Of a stretch of 64,000 nt of DNA, positions 33,537 to 45,258 are shown piece by piece; position 1 is the first letter of the stretch, and every line of letters begins with the position of its first letter. A program made the translations under genes and the position numbers. The stretch comes from Scilla litardierei (lineage: Eukaryota; Streptophyta; Magnoliopsida; Asparagales; Asparagaceae). The notes beneath the pieces are model-generated. The model was not told the origin of the DNA and did not search any database. It worked only from the letters and a program-made list of their open reading frames with translations. The stretch spans positions 199,241,641 to 199,305,640 of the forward strand of contig CM061139.1 of assembly GCA_030789695.1 (NCBI GenBank), given 5' to 3'.

Positions 33537-36500
33537 TGTAACGACCCGCTCTCGGGGGCCCGTTACTTATTCGGTTTATTTGCAGGTTCCGCAGTTTACC
33601 AGTGAATTCAGCATAGCCACAACGCAGAGATGTACCAACAACACTCAAACCAGCGTACATCGTTATTACAGTCCAAATTAAAGTACAACAACAACCATCA
33701 CTCTCACACACCAGTACATGAAAGGAAATACTGAAAGGAAATGCAGAAAAGGAAATACATAGTACAATACACACTCTGACAGAAAAGTAACTAAAACTCT
33801 GTGGCCTCCGGGTCGTACACAGGCTCCTCGTACTCTGGAGCGATCTCCTCGATCAGGTCGTCGTCTGTCGGTGCCACAAGTGGAACCGAAGGTAAGTCAC
33901 AAAGATTCTAAACAAAGAAAAGGAGTACTGTACAAGTATGACAAGCAGAAGTAAAGTACGGTGTAGTGTCTGTACAAGTGCAGAAAGTAAAGTGCTACAA
34001 GTGCAGAAAGTAAAGTGCTACAAGTGCAGAAAGTAAAGTGCATGACTGTAAAGGAGTAACTGTGCAAGCTCTACTAGAACTACGTGACTCAAGTCGGAGA
34101 GTACAATATGTGACCGTTCAGTTCGTCTCTTGCCTGGGTGCTACCCAGACGAATGCCGGTACCCAGGCAGCAGTATGGTTTGCCGAAACGCAGGCATCAG
34201 GACAGGGCGCCGAAACACAGGCGACAGGACAGGTAGACCAAACTCTAGTCACTCCCGTACTCTCACAAACTATGAGTTACCCCAAAACCCGGTGATGTGT
34301 CAAGTACAAGTTCTCTACATGATCGTTCCATGAAATGTTCCAAGTCAAGTCCAACACAAGAAAAGTGGCGTATGTTTCCGTGCTTCGAGCACGTAGTAGT
34401 GCGGTGCTACAAGTTCGTACGAGCACAGTGGCTAGTTTCTAAGGTTAGGACCTATCGTGACTTACAATTTCGAGCTCGTTGTGGCAAGACGAGGTTGTAG
34501 CTAAAGAAGCTGGTGCACGGGTATTGGTACCTGCAAACACAAGAAATGGCCGGTTAAAGAGTACACTATTATTCTATCTATTTTTCTTAACAGATTCCAT
34601 TTTTTTAGTAGCTTAGAACTCGTCAAAATACATACTAAATATTTTTAGATGGGCTACATGGAAGCAAAATAATTTTATATAGGAAGAAAATATTTTTCTA
34701 AGGCTTATAGGTATTTTTCATAATTTTAGAAACTTTAAATCAATTTAAAACTAATTAAAAAATGAGAAAATGATTTTAATTATATATTTCAAAGATTTCT
34801 CTATGGCAGACCATACGTCGGAATTCTTCCAACAAGTAGTCAAAACGAACGTATTAACTAGTACTAGAACATATATTTTTCTCGTATGTTAAAGTAAGTG
34901 AAATTTTCAAGATATTGATTTTTAAATGAAAACATCCTAATTAGATTTAAATTTTAAAAATTTGCTGAGGAAAATATATTCGTCTTTTGGCGATGAAACT
35001 AGCGCCAATGAGTCCGGAACGTTGTTTCGGATTTTCTGGGCCTTATTTGGTATTTTTCGGATTCCTATATTATTTACTGTTAATTTTTAGTTAATAAACC
35101 CATATAAAATAGAAATATACGTATTTATACGTATTTAAAAGTAAATTAATACTATTCCAATAAACTTTGAAAAATCATAACTTGAAAACTAAGTATCGGA
35201 TTGAGATGAAACTGGCGCCTACATGTTCGTGACAAAGGCGCGGATCTTCTGGTGGTTTCCCTTGCTCCGTCCGGTACCTACATAAAAAATTCACTATTAT
35301 ATAATATAATTATATTCATTTAATATTCATTTAAACTCTCTTCCCCCTGCTCTTTTACGCATCCCCCTGCTCTTTTACGCATGCTGCAAGGCTTCTCCTC
35401 ACTTACGCGCGTGCTGCTGTTCTTCGGCAATCGAAGGGAGGCTGCTTGCAGAGGGCGGAGATCAGGGGGAAGGTGGCGCTGAGGGCACGAGGAGGAGGCG
35501 GCGGGGCAGGCCGCGGGCTGTGCGGGTCACCGGATGGCGGTGGCTAGGCGGGAGGGCGCGTGCAGATCGGGTGGTGGGCGGCGAGCCTCCCGGAGACGGT
35601 GGCGACGTCGGGGTTGTGTGTGGTCGGGGTCGCCATGGCGTCGTCGGAGATGGTGAACGGCAGGGGAGGGTGCGCCGGGTGTCTTGGTTCGTCGGAGGGC
35701 GATCGTGGCGTTGGTGTCGAACGTTGGGGGCGGTGGCCTCGACGTCGGGGGCTTGGTGGCAGTGGAGCGACGTGTGCAGCATGGGGCCTGTGAGGTTTGC
35801 TCCATGGGTGAGAAGGGAAGTGAGAGATGGTGTTTTGTTGCAGAAGGGGAAAGTTATATAATGTAATTATACTAATATAATACTTAGACAATAGTGAAAT
35901 AATTGATTGAGGGTATTAACTAGGTGGTTGGCAGCATTTGACTAACAGAAGACAAGGGATTCGGGTTGTTGGATCTGATTGACAAAATGCATTCCCTTAA
36001 ATGGGAGTTTTGACTAACATTAGAAACAGGGTGGGCAGAATACTCGTGGGCTGCTGAAGTTGGGGTAGGTGATTAGATTACGTAAGTAGTTAAAATAATT
36101 AAACATGGTGATTGTAAAAGTAATCAAATATTAAAATTACGATTTTGCCCCTAAAGTTAAACGACTCTGAAAAATTACGAAAACATACTTACGGGATCGT
36201 ATCGTCACGAGGATCGCGAATATGAAGTCCTTTTCAGAGTTAGAGCTACGAAAATACGTGTTTTAGGCCAAAACGTTTAGGAAGCGGGTTTGCGGGTTCT
36301 CTATCGATTTGACTTCAGAAAATTACGAAATTAATGTGGGAGGCCCTAAATGATCATAGGAGGCTACTGTAGAAGTTTGAAATCGATTTGAAGACGTTTG
36401 TATAGAGAATAAATTTGTCGAATCAAAACGGTAATTTTGGAAGATGAATTTTAACAGAAATGTTTTGGGTATTTGAGGAAATCTGAAATTGCTAAAATAC

Positions 36501-36656
36501 AATATGATAAGTCTAGTACTCTAAAATATTTTTATAAGAATTTTTAAAGTTAGTTTTGTTAGAAAAATTCTTGTTTAACATTTATAATGTAAAATTTATT
36601 CTTAGAAATACGTAGAAATACGTAAATTGAACTGTTGGAAATTACTGGTCGTTACA
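33537..36656 (-). repeat. 3' LTR of the young gypsy element
   Basis: This is the full-length LTR (3,120 bp). It includes a GC-rich segment at 35450-35860 with low-complexity frames on both strands and short AAGTAAAGTGCTACAAGTGCAG tandem units at 33980-34045. The first 2,970 bases match 38694-41663. Confidence 0.9.
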
Positions 36657-37135
36657 TTCTACCCTCCTTAAAATAATTCCGTCCTCGGAATTTAAAAATA
36701 TTTTTGAAACAAATAATTGATTTTATGAAGAAGCTCAATCAAATAAAAGATAGAAAAAGATGGAAATCTAGTAAATCAGGTTGTAAATAATATGAAATAT
36801 AATGTGATATTATAGCATCAAGAAAACAAGAGATGTTATATATGAATACATACTATTGACATCAACATAGCTTCCGTAACTAATTTCGAAACCTAGTATC
36901 ATCACAATAGTTACTCTGACTTCTCAAGTAGTCGAAAATTAACATGAGATGATAACATCACATGAAAATGAGGGCTATTATGATGACAACCTCTGTTCGA
37001 ACTTGGAACCTGAGGTGATAAGCCAATAGCAAGCTATTTAAACCACATAAACCGGAAGACTATAAAGTTTATTCGTGCTACTGGTGACTAACGGGGTCTG
37101 GCCACAGATGTTGTTCATAATATAGCATGTATCGA

Positions 37136-37966
37136 CTAATCCACCAACAACATCAATTTCCATAAGGCCCAACCACATGCTAACGTCCAAATCAACGCCC
37201 AAAGGTAAGTACAAGGCCAATACCCAAAGTCAGTACTTACTGCCAGTATTCCTTCCGTCAATCTCCATACTATCCCAAAATAAGGCAGGATCCATGCTCT
37301 CATCCAGAGCCAAGCACAAGGCCTACATCCAACTTCAACACCCAAGGCTAATATCATGCCAATAATCATCGCCATCACTCCTTCCGTAGACCAATACTCG
37401 ATATTCGCAACACCCAACATTACCCAACAAATGAACAACCAAAAACACGCTTTTCCGCAAACCAAAAGAAGTATACGCAAGAGGAAGCCTAAACGGGACC
37501 TCAACCTGGGTGAGACCCAGGGCAGAGAACTCAAGAGAAGCCCAAGGATCACGGCTTCCCAAGATCTCAGCCAAGCGGCGGTAGCGAGGGTGGCGACGAG
37601 GGTTGTCACCAAGGCCAAAAATCCCAAAACAGAACGTCGAAGGGCCATTGGTGGTTGCGGGTCCTCGGCGATGAGAGCTGCGGCTGGTTGACGATCCATG
37701 GCAGGGACTTTCGATGGAGTGGAGCAGAAGCTGGCGGGGCTTCGGGTGAGATGGCGAGCTCGCTTGGGGAAGAGGCCGGGAGGAGGAGGGGCGATGTCTG
37801 AGCGAAAAGGGAACCACGGGGTGGCTTGGGAAGGAAGGAGAAGAGGGGTTAAAAAGAGAAGGGGGCACCGAAAGTCGTCGGTGTTAGGCGGGAACGGGGA
37901 TCGAGGTGGGGAAGCGGACAAAGGCAATAATGTGGGGAGGTGGTAGGTGGGAAGGAATTCCAACAC
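37136..37966 (-). CDS. Hydrophobic multi-span protein of unknown function inside an LTR element
   Basis: An uninterrupted 276-codon frame sits where gag would be expected. The first in-frame Met with a good plant start context (GCCATGG) is at 37699, giving 187 residues (MDRQPAAALIAEDPQPP...). The upstream 89 residues look like translated CT-rich leader. From Met37699 the protein has about four or five hydrophobic stretches: a VLGFLALVTTLVATLATAAW span, VILGLLLSSLPW, LLRILLLVCGKACFWLFICW, MAMIIGMILALGV and ALIWTLACGWALWKLMLL. The C-terminal half shows an imperfect internal repeat (WSTEGVMA / WRLTEGILAV, RPCAWLW / WPCTYLW). I do not recognise a family. The leader, start context and clean frame suggest a captured host gene or fragment. 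Expression and function are unknown, and a chance ORF in a young GC-rich insert is possible. Confidence 0.45.
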   Translation of the reverse strand: MLEFLPTYHLPTLLPLSASPPRSPFPPNTDDFRCPLLFLTPLLLPSQATPWFPFRSDIAPPPPGLFPKRARHLTRSPASFCSTPSKVPAMDRQPAAALIAEDPQPPMALRRSVLGFLALVTTLVATLATAAWLRSWEAVILGLLLSSLPWVSPRLRSRLGFLLRILLLVCGKACFWLFICWVMLGVANIEYWSTEGVMAMIIGMILALGVEVGCRPCAWLWMRAWILPYFGIVWRLTEGILAVSTDFGYWPCTYLWALIWTLACGWALWKLMLLVD

Positions 37967-38693
37967 GTGGAAAAATCGGGTACAAGATGGGAACAGGGTT
38001 AGAAAAAAAATACGAGTTTCAAAAACATAACAGCCTATACGTGCACGCTACATTTGGCTCGTCTCAAAATCTCCAGCATCATCCTCGAGTACTTCTGAAC
38101 GTCCTTCGATCTGCTTCTGCTGATGAGCTCGAACTTCTGATGATCGAAAAATTCGAACGCTGCCCTCCTTAGAATAAACGTGGCTAGGGTTCAAGCAAAC
38201 TAGAAATAGAAAGATTCTAAGAATGTCAAATGAAAGGTCATCAAGCTTAAAGGGAGGTTGGTAGTGAATAAGATCGATGACGTCACATAATCATGATTCA
38301 CGTCCTTGCGGTCCAGCGGACACGGCCAGGGAAGTGACTAAGCCAGGATCACTTATGCCCAGTCTAGCTAGGTTGATCCAACAGACTTTAGCCAAGCACA
38401 TTGACCGATATCATGGTCCATTGAAGGAAGATCATCATTCATATGGGTGCCACCGACACAGAAGGATTTTTTTTAATACAACTAATTAATCCTATCAAAA
38501 TGAATTTTTTTTTAAAAAAAACCAGATGGCCAACTCCATTGGGGCTCTCCAAGATGTTCCCGTCCGTCTTTCGAGTGTCAAACCTGCATTCACAAAAAGA
38601 TGTCAGCTTAGTCGAGTATCGTATATGATACATCCTGGTTTTATTATACTGTTCACGAGGTATTTTGCACGGACCTGCGTGGGCCACCAAACT

Positions 38694-41663
38694 TGTAACG
38701 ACCCGCTCTCGGGGGCCCGTTACTTATTCGGTTTATTTGCAGGTTCCGCAGTTTACCAGTGAATTCAGCATAGCCACAACGCAGAGATGTACCAACAACA
38801 CTCAAACCAGCGTACATCGTTATTACAGTCCAAATTAAAGTACAACAACAACCATCACTCTCACACACCAGTACATGAAAGGAAATACTGAAAGGAAATG
38901 CAGAAAAGGAAATACATAGTACAATACACACTCTGACAGAAAAGTAACTAAAACTCTGTGGCCTCCGGGTCGTACACAGGCTCCTCGTACTCTGGAGCGA
39001 TCTCCTCGATCAGGTCGTCGTCTGTCGGTGCCACAAGTGGAACCGAAGGTAAGTCACAAAGATTCTAAACAAAGAAAAGGAGTACTGTACAAGTATGACA
39101 AGCAGAAGTAAAGTACGGTGTAGTGTCTGTACAAGTGCAGAAAGTAAAGTGCTACAAGTGCAGAAAGTAAAGTGCTACAAGTGCAGAAAGTAAAGTGCAT
39201 GACTGTAAAGGAGTAACTGTGCAAGCTCTACTAGAACTACGTGACTCAAGTCGGAGAGTACAATATGTGACCGTTCAGTTCGTCTCTTGCCTGGGTGCTA
39301 CCCAGACGAATGCCGGTACCCAGGCAGCAGTATGGTTTGCCGAAACGCAGGCATCAGGACAGGGCGCCGAAACACAGGCGACAGGACAGGTAGACCAAAC
39401 TCTAGTCACTCCCGTACTCTCACAAACTATGAGTTACCCCAAAACCCGGTGATGTGTCAAGTACAAGTTCTCTACATGATCGTTCCATGAAATGTTCCAA
39501 GTCAAGTCCAACACAAGAAAAGTGGCGTATGTTTCCGTGCTTCGAGCACGTAGTAGTGCGGTGCTACAAGTTCGTACGAGCACAGTGGCTAGTTTCTAAG
39601 GTTAGGACCTATCGTGACTTACAATTTCGAGCTCGTTGTGGCAAGACGAGGTTGTAGCTAAAGAAGCTGGTGCACGGGTATTGGTACCTGCAAACACAAG
39701 AAATGGCCGGTTAAAGAGTACACTATTATTCTATCTATTTTTCTTAACAGATTCCATTTTTTTAGTAGCTTAGAACTCGTCAAAATACATACTAAATATT
39801 TTTAGATGGGCTACATGGAAGCAAAATAATTTTATATAGGAAGAAAATATTTTTCTAAGGCTTATAGGTATTTTTCATAATTTTAGAAACTTTAAATCAA
39901 TTTAAAACTAATTAAAAAATGAGAAAATGATTTTAATTATATATTTCAAAGATTTCTCTATGGCAGACCATACGTCGGAATTCTTCCAACAAGTAGTCAA
40001 AACGAACGTATTAACTAGTACTAGAACATATATTTTTCTCGTATGTTAAAGTAAGTGAAATTTTCAAGATATTGATTTTTAAATGAAAACATCCTAATTA
40101 GATTTAAATTTTAAAAATTTGCTGAGGAAAATATATTCGTCTTTTGGCGATGAAACTAGCGCCAATGAGTCCGGAACGTTGTTTCGGATTTTCTGGGCCT
40201 TATTTGGTATTTTTCGGATTCCTATATTATTTACTGTTAATTTTTAGTTAATAAACCCATATAAAATAGAAATATACGTATTTATACGTATTTAAAAGTA
40301 AATTAATACTATTCCAATAAACTTTGAAAAATCATAACTTGAAAACTAAGTATCGGATTGAGATGAAACTGGCGCCTACATGTTCGTGACAAAGGCGCGG
40401 ATCTTCTGGTGGTTTCCCTTGCTCCGTCCGGTACCTACATAAAAAATTCACTATTATATAATATAATTATATTCATTTAATATTCATTTAAACTCTCTTC
40501 CCCCTGCTCTTTTACGCATCCCCCTGCTCTTTTACGCATGCTGCAAGGCTTCTCCTCACTTACGCGCGTGCTGCTGTTCTTCGGCAATCGAAGGGAGGCT
40601 GCTTGCAGAGGGCGGAGATCAGGGGGAAGGTGGCGCTGAGGGCACGAGGAGGAGGCGGCGGGGCAGGCCGCGGGCTGTGCGGGTCACCGGATGGCGGTGG
40701 CTAGGCGGGAGGGCGCGCGCAGATCGGGTGGTGGGCGGCGAGCCTCCCGGAGACGGTGGCGACGTCGGGGTTGTGTGTGGTCGGGGTCGCCATGGCGTCG
40801 TCGGAGATGGTGAACGGCAGGGGAGGGTGCGCCGGGTGTCTTGGTTCGTCGGAGGGCGATCGTGGCGTTGGTGTCGAACGTTGGGGGCGGTGGCCTCGAC
40901 GTCGGGGGCTTGGTGGCAGTGGAGCGACGTGTGCAGCATGGGGCCTGTGAGGTTTGCTCCATGGGTGAGAAGGGAAGTGAGAGATGGTGTTTTGTTGCAG
41001 AAGGGGAAAGTTATATAATGTAATTATACTAATATAATACTTAGACAATAGTGAAATAATTGATTGAGGGTATTAACTAGGTGGTTGGCAGCATTTGACT
41101 AACAGAAGACAAGGGATTCGGGTTGTTGGATCTGATTGACAAAATGCATTCCCTTAAATGGGAGTTTTGACTAACATTAGAAACAGGGTGGGCAGAATAC
41201 TCGTGGGCTGCTGAAGTTGGGGTAGGTGATTAGATTACGTAAGTAGTTAAAATAATTAAACATGGTGATTGTAAAAGTAATCAAATATTAAAATTACGAT
41301 TTTGCCCCTAAAGTTAAACGACTCTGAAAAATTACGAAAACATACTTACGGGATCGTATCGTCACGAGGATCGCGAATATGAAGTCCTTTTCAGAGTTAG
41401 AGCTACGAAAATACGTGTTTTAGGCCAAAACGTTTAGGAAGCGGGTTTGCGGGTTCTCTATCGATTTGACTTCAGAAAATTACGAAATTAATGTGGGAGG
41501 CCCTAAATGATCATAGGAGGCTACTGTAGAAGTTTGAAATCGATTTGAAGACGTTTGTATAGAGAATAAATTTGTCGAATCAAAACGGTAATTTTGGAAG
41601 ATGAATTTTAACAGAAATGTTTTGGGTATTTGAGGAAATCTGAAATTGCTAAAATACAATATG
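38694..41663 (-). repeat. 5' LTR of the young gypsy element, truncated
   Basis: It is collinear with 33537-36506 over 2,970 bp. It stops at ...AAAATACAATATG where the full LTR continues for another 150 bp to CGTTACA. Without those bases it lacks the start of U3. The break is followed directly by a 28-bp copy of the target sequence. Confidence 0.9.
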
Positions 41664-41691
41664 GGCAATCTTGAGCTCGGCAAACCACAAG
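41664..41691. repeat. 28-bp duplicated target sequence
   Basis: GGCAATCTTGAGCTCGGCAA and the following eight bases occur both here and at 33509-33536, on the two sides of the young gypsy element. The normal duplication for such elements is 5 bp. The 5' LTR of the Tork element at 49104-49444 has the equivalent sequence only once. Confidence 0.9.
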
Positions 41692-41845
41692 ATAGGCTAA
41701 ACCTCCACCACAATGTCACTTCGTGGATCTTTACCGATCAACCCAGCACAACAATATGCAAGACCAAAAAGAAGAATAAACTAAAGCACACACAAGAGTG
41801 GATAAGAAATTACCAAGCTTTATTAGAAGTCACAAATGCACCATA

Positions 41846-44635
41846 AGTAACGCTCCGCTCCTCAGGATACCCAGGAAGTATGAATTCGTCCCAGGTGATC
41901 CCAGACCAGCGAGTGTTACGAAAGAAGAAAAGAAAAATACAAAAGAAACAGACAGGCCACTGCGTACTGCTGGGATAGTACATGTAATGTTCCCACATAC
42001 AAAACATCCAAACACAAAGTACGAGATCCCTAATGTAATACATAACCAATCATGTCCATGTACATCTTTATACAACTACATCATCAACATATATAACAAA
42101 TCAACACTACCCCAAAAAACAAACCCAAGAGTACATGTGTCACTCTCCTCTCCCCTCGACACCCAATCCTAAACTCAGACTCCACAACCAATACTTAATC
42201 TCCTGCTCCAACTCTCAATCACCTGAAAACCACAAATTGGAGCACTTTAACGCGTACTCCAGTAGGATATTCAAACTCCAACTAGAATGTCATGTCCTAA
42301 TGTGCAACTACTTGCAGCTAATATACAGATACAATTAAATGCAAGTAACACATGAAGAAGCTATACATGACATATCATATCAATTATAGTATGATGCACA
42401 AAGGTAAAAGTGACATTGCATAAAAGGAAAACAGCAATACAATCATAAAGGCACACATGAGTCAGTCAAACACAGTTCATTTGTTAGTAATTTGGAACCC
42501 TGAGTAATGCGCAACGTATCAAGACCTGGACCTTACCTCAGGTGGGTGGCTCTCAAACTACCCCGCCAGTGGTACGAGCACTGATGAATTTTAACGGTGC
42601 CTCTCGAAATCCCCCGTCACTTTAGTGGGAGTGAGATAATCAACACTCATCATCACTCGGTACATTGCCACGTGGGCATCACATATCTCTTCAAATCCTC
42701 ACATGTCCAGTCTTGACACCTACGTACTACCCAAGCCTCCCACACCCTGTGTCACCCACGTTAGCGTGGACTGAATCACTCTAGATACATCCTCAATCTC
42801 ACGCCTTTCCATTCTTTCTCAAGATATCATTTCCACCCATTTCTCAACATATCACATTTCTTTCATTGCTCAAAGTCACATCTCTCTTTTCATAGAATTG
42901 CAACATTATTGAAATACCATGCAACTTTCACAAATTTTCGCATTCATTTAGCCACCAGCAAAGTTCACATGCATCATGATAGTAAAAAGAGACTAAGAGC
43001 TGTTACTTCAAGTGAAAATGATTAATGTTAATGGAGACAGGGTTAGCCTCCACATAATTCAAACGCCATTTCAACACATCAGCTTGCTGGAAGAAGTGCT
43101 AACATTCATGTAAATGGACAGATATCATCCATTTACATTGTGAAATTGACAAAACTTGGTAATTGAAAGTTGTAGATATGCTAATTTTACATTGTCACAC
43201 CAAATTTCAGAAAATCATCATGAATGTGTGCATTATAGTGGCCAAAATGGTAACAGATTGGAATTCTACAGAAAAGCTGAAATCTGCTTCAAATTAAGCA
43301 ATGAATTACTCATAGTTCCAAACAGATCTGGGTTAAATGGACAACATAGAAAATGTATCTTAGGATGTGTAGGTATCCAAAATGTCCTAAAACTCATCAT
43401 TTTCATAACTGCAGTATGATTTGGAGCTGAAATAGTGAAGGGTGTCCAAACTGGCAAATTTTGCTATGTTGCACACCAAACCCTTTTTACCATAAATGTT
43501 GGCCGAAACATACATGATATTATATATGAAAATAAGGTAGAATTTTAAGAGCTACACAAATATAATTTTTACAGAATTTAATTCAATTTACGGCAGCAGT
43601 TACGAAGGACTGAAGTTGCTATCAAACTGCAGGATTTTAAGAAGCAACAAAGATGGAAGCTTTACATGCATGAACATGGCATAAGAATAGGATTTGGATT
43701 CCTACCTCCATGAAGCTCTATTTCCTCCTCTAAAACACCTAGCTTGAGCTCTCTCTCCATAACTTCACGAATCTCCTTTAAGAAAGCTCCCAACCTGCTT
43801 GCAAATCCCACTTAAAATTCTCCTTCTAAATCCTTGAGGACTCACATCTAGCTAATGTCTTCACTAGGGTTGTAGGAGTGGGTTTTACTTGTCAAAAGAG
43901 AGTGAGAGGGGGGGGGGGGGTGGTGGTGGGGGGGGGTGGGGTGGGGGGGGGGGGGGGGGGGGGGCTCTCCAGGCCATGGGTTTCATTTTGCTTGAGTGGA
44001 GAGATTGAATGAAAGAGGGAGAGGGTTCAAAAGATAAGAATGGGGGTGTTTAAGCATTGAATGAAAGAGTCTTCCAAAACTTTCTTCTAACTTCTCTAAA
44101 CTTATCTCTAAGCCTCCCTTTGTTTGTCCTTATCTCCCTCCTCTCTTCTCATCATCTCTAAGCCCAAAGAACTCCAATTTGGCCCAAGCTTCAAACATGT
44201 GGGAAATATCCAAGTGCTTTGCACACATCCCTCCTACAATGCACACACCTCTTAAGTTCTAAGGGCTATCTCTCTACACACCCCCACTACTCCATGCACA
44301 CACACAACAGAAGAATGACATTCATATATAACAATGCTACTAAGACTAACAACAATACTAACAACACCAACACCAACAACAATAATACACAATAATACCG
44401 TACTCAATACATTACTAAATCCACATCCTTATTAATACAAATACTAACACACTAATGTTACTAATCCAGCAATAAGCAACAATACACTAATATTAATATA
44501 CCAACATATCACTACACAATAATACACACTGCACTCCATTATTATACACACTACACATGTATTCAAACATATACATACACTATACATCACACAAAAAGAT
44601 AGGCCCAAACGTATATGGCACTTTGGGCCATTACA
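41846..44635 (+). mobile_element. Probable solo LTR inserted in the Tork 3' LTR
   Basis: The 2,790-bp block interrupts an LTR sequence that is continuous in the other Tork LTR. It is flanked by exact 5-bp duplications CCATA (41841-41845 and 44636-44640). It starts AGTAACG and ends CCATTACA, short inverted ends consistent with a TGTAA...TTACA LTR whose first bases mutated. There is no gag, pol, primer site or second LTR inside, so recombination to a solo LTR is the simplest reading. It contains a G-rich run (43908-43964) and an AAT/ACA-rich stretch (44330-44560). Confidence 0.7.
43908..43964 (+). repeat. G-rich tract with quadruplex potential
   Basis: Nearly pure G for 57 bases, broken by a few T residues. 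Assembly length here may be unreliable. Confidence 0.95.
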
Positions 44636-45258
44636 CCATACAAGGATTTAAGCCCGAATCCTCAACCCCATGCTACTCCTTCTCCAAAGCTTCACGCTTC
44701 TCTAGCCCCTTTGTTTAGGTTATTCTTCTCTCTTTTCAAGATCTCTCTCAAGATGAAAACCCCTAAATAAAGAGACTATTTATATGGTTCCAACAAGGGT
44801 TAAAACATTCCCGGGTAATGTACAAGTATACCCATCACTAAGACACATATAAACAATTAGAGTTTTGGAGCCAAACTCTAACAATCTCCACCTTGACGAG
44901 AAAACTTTTGCACGCCTCCATGAAGATCAACAAGGTGTCACATACACCTCAACCATGATGAGAACAACCACCCACCAACATCACACCTCCATCCACCCGA
45001 TGAGAGGTGCTCCTCCTCATCTCTAGCACAAAGAGATGTTTAGCAAGTCTAGACAATGCCTAAATTTCTCTCTTGTCACCGGCTCGGTAAAGACATCTGC
45101 CGCATTCTCTTTGGTGTGCACCTTCTTGATAGAAATTTCACCATCTTCGATCCAATTAGAACTCTATGATACATCACCGTAATTTGTCATTGCGTGATAG
45201 ACATGATTCTTAGTCAAGCAAATTGCACTTAGATTATCCGAGAATACTTAGATGTTCT

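Larger units (their letters stand above)
33537..41663 (-). mobile_element. Young gypsy-type non-autonomous LTR element with a foreign insert
   Basis: The 3' LTR is 33537-36656 and the 5' LTR 38694-41663 (minus strand). Both share the TGTAACGACC.../...CGGGTCGTTACA ends of the element at 18424-26301, and the purine tract and GAGGACGGAATT block (36657-36690) are conserved too. The shared 2,970 bp of the LTRs align without length change, and I noticed one base difference (35560 region T, 40717 region C), so insertion is recent. The 5' LTR lacks its outer 150 bp, and 28 bp of target flank are duplicated beyond it. The interior (36657-38693) matches the relative only at its edges. The middle 1.5 kb is unrelated, has no gag or pol, and carries a hydrophobic ORF. 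Confidence 0.88.

Noticed and set aside
35520..35861. Overlapping frames in both strands of the young gypsy LTR
   Set aside because: Several mutually overlapping GC-rich frames on both strands with no domain. Identity with 40677-41018 reflects LTR duplication, not selection.
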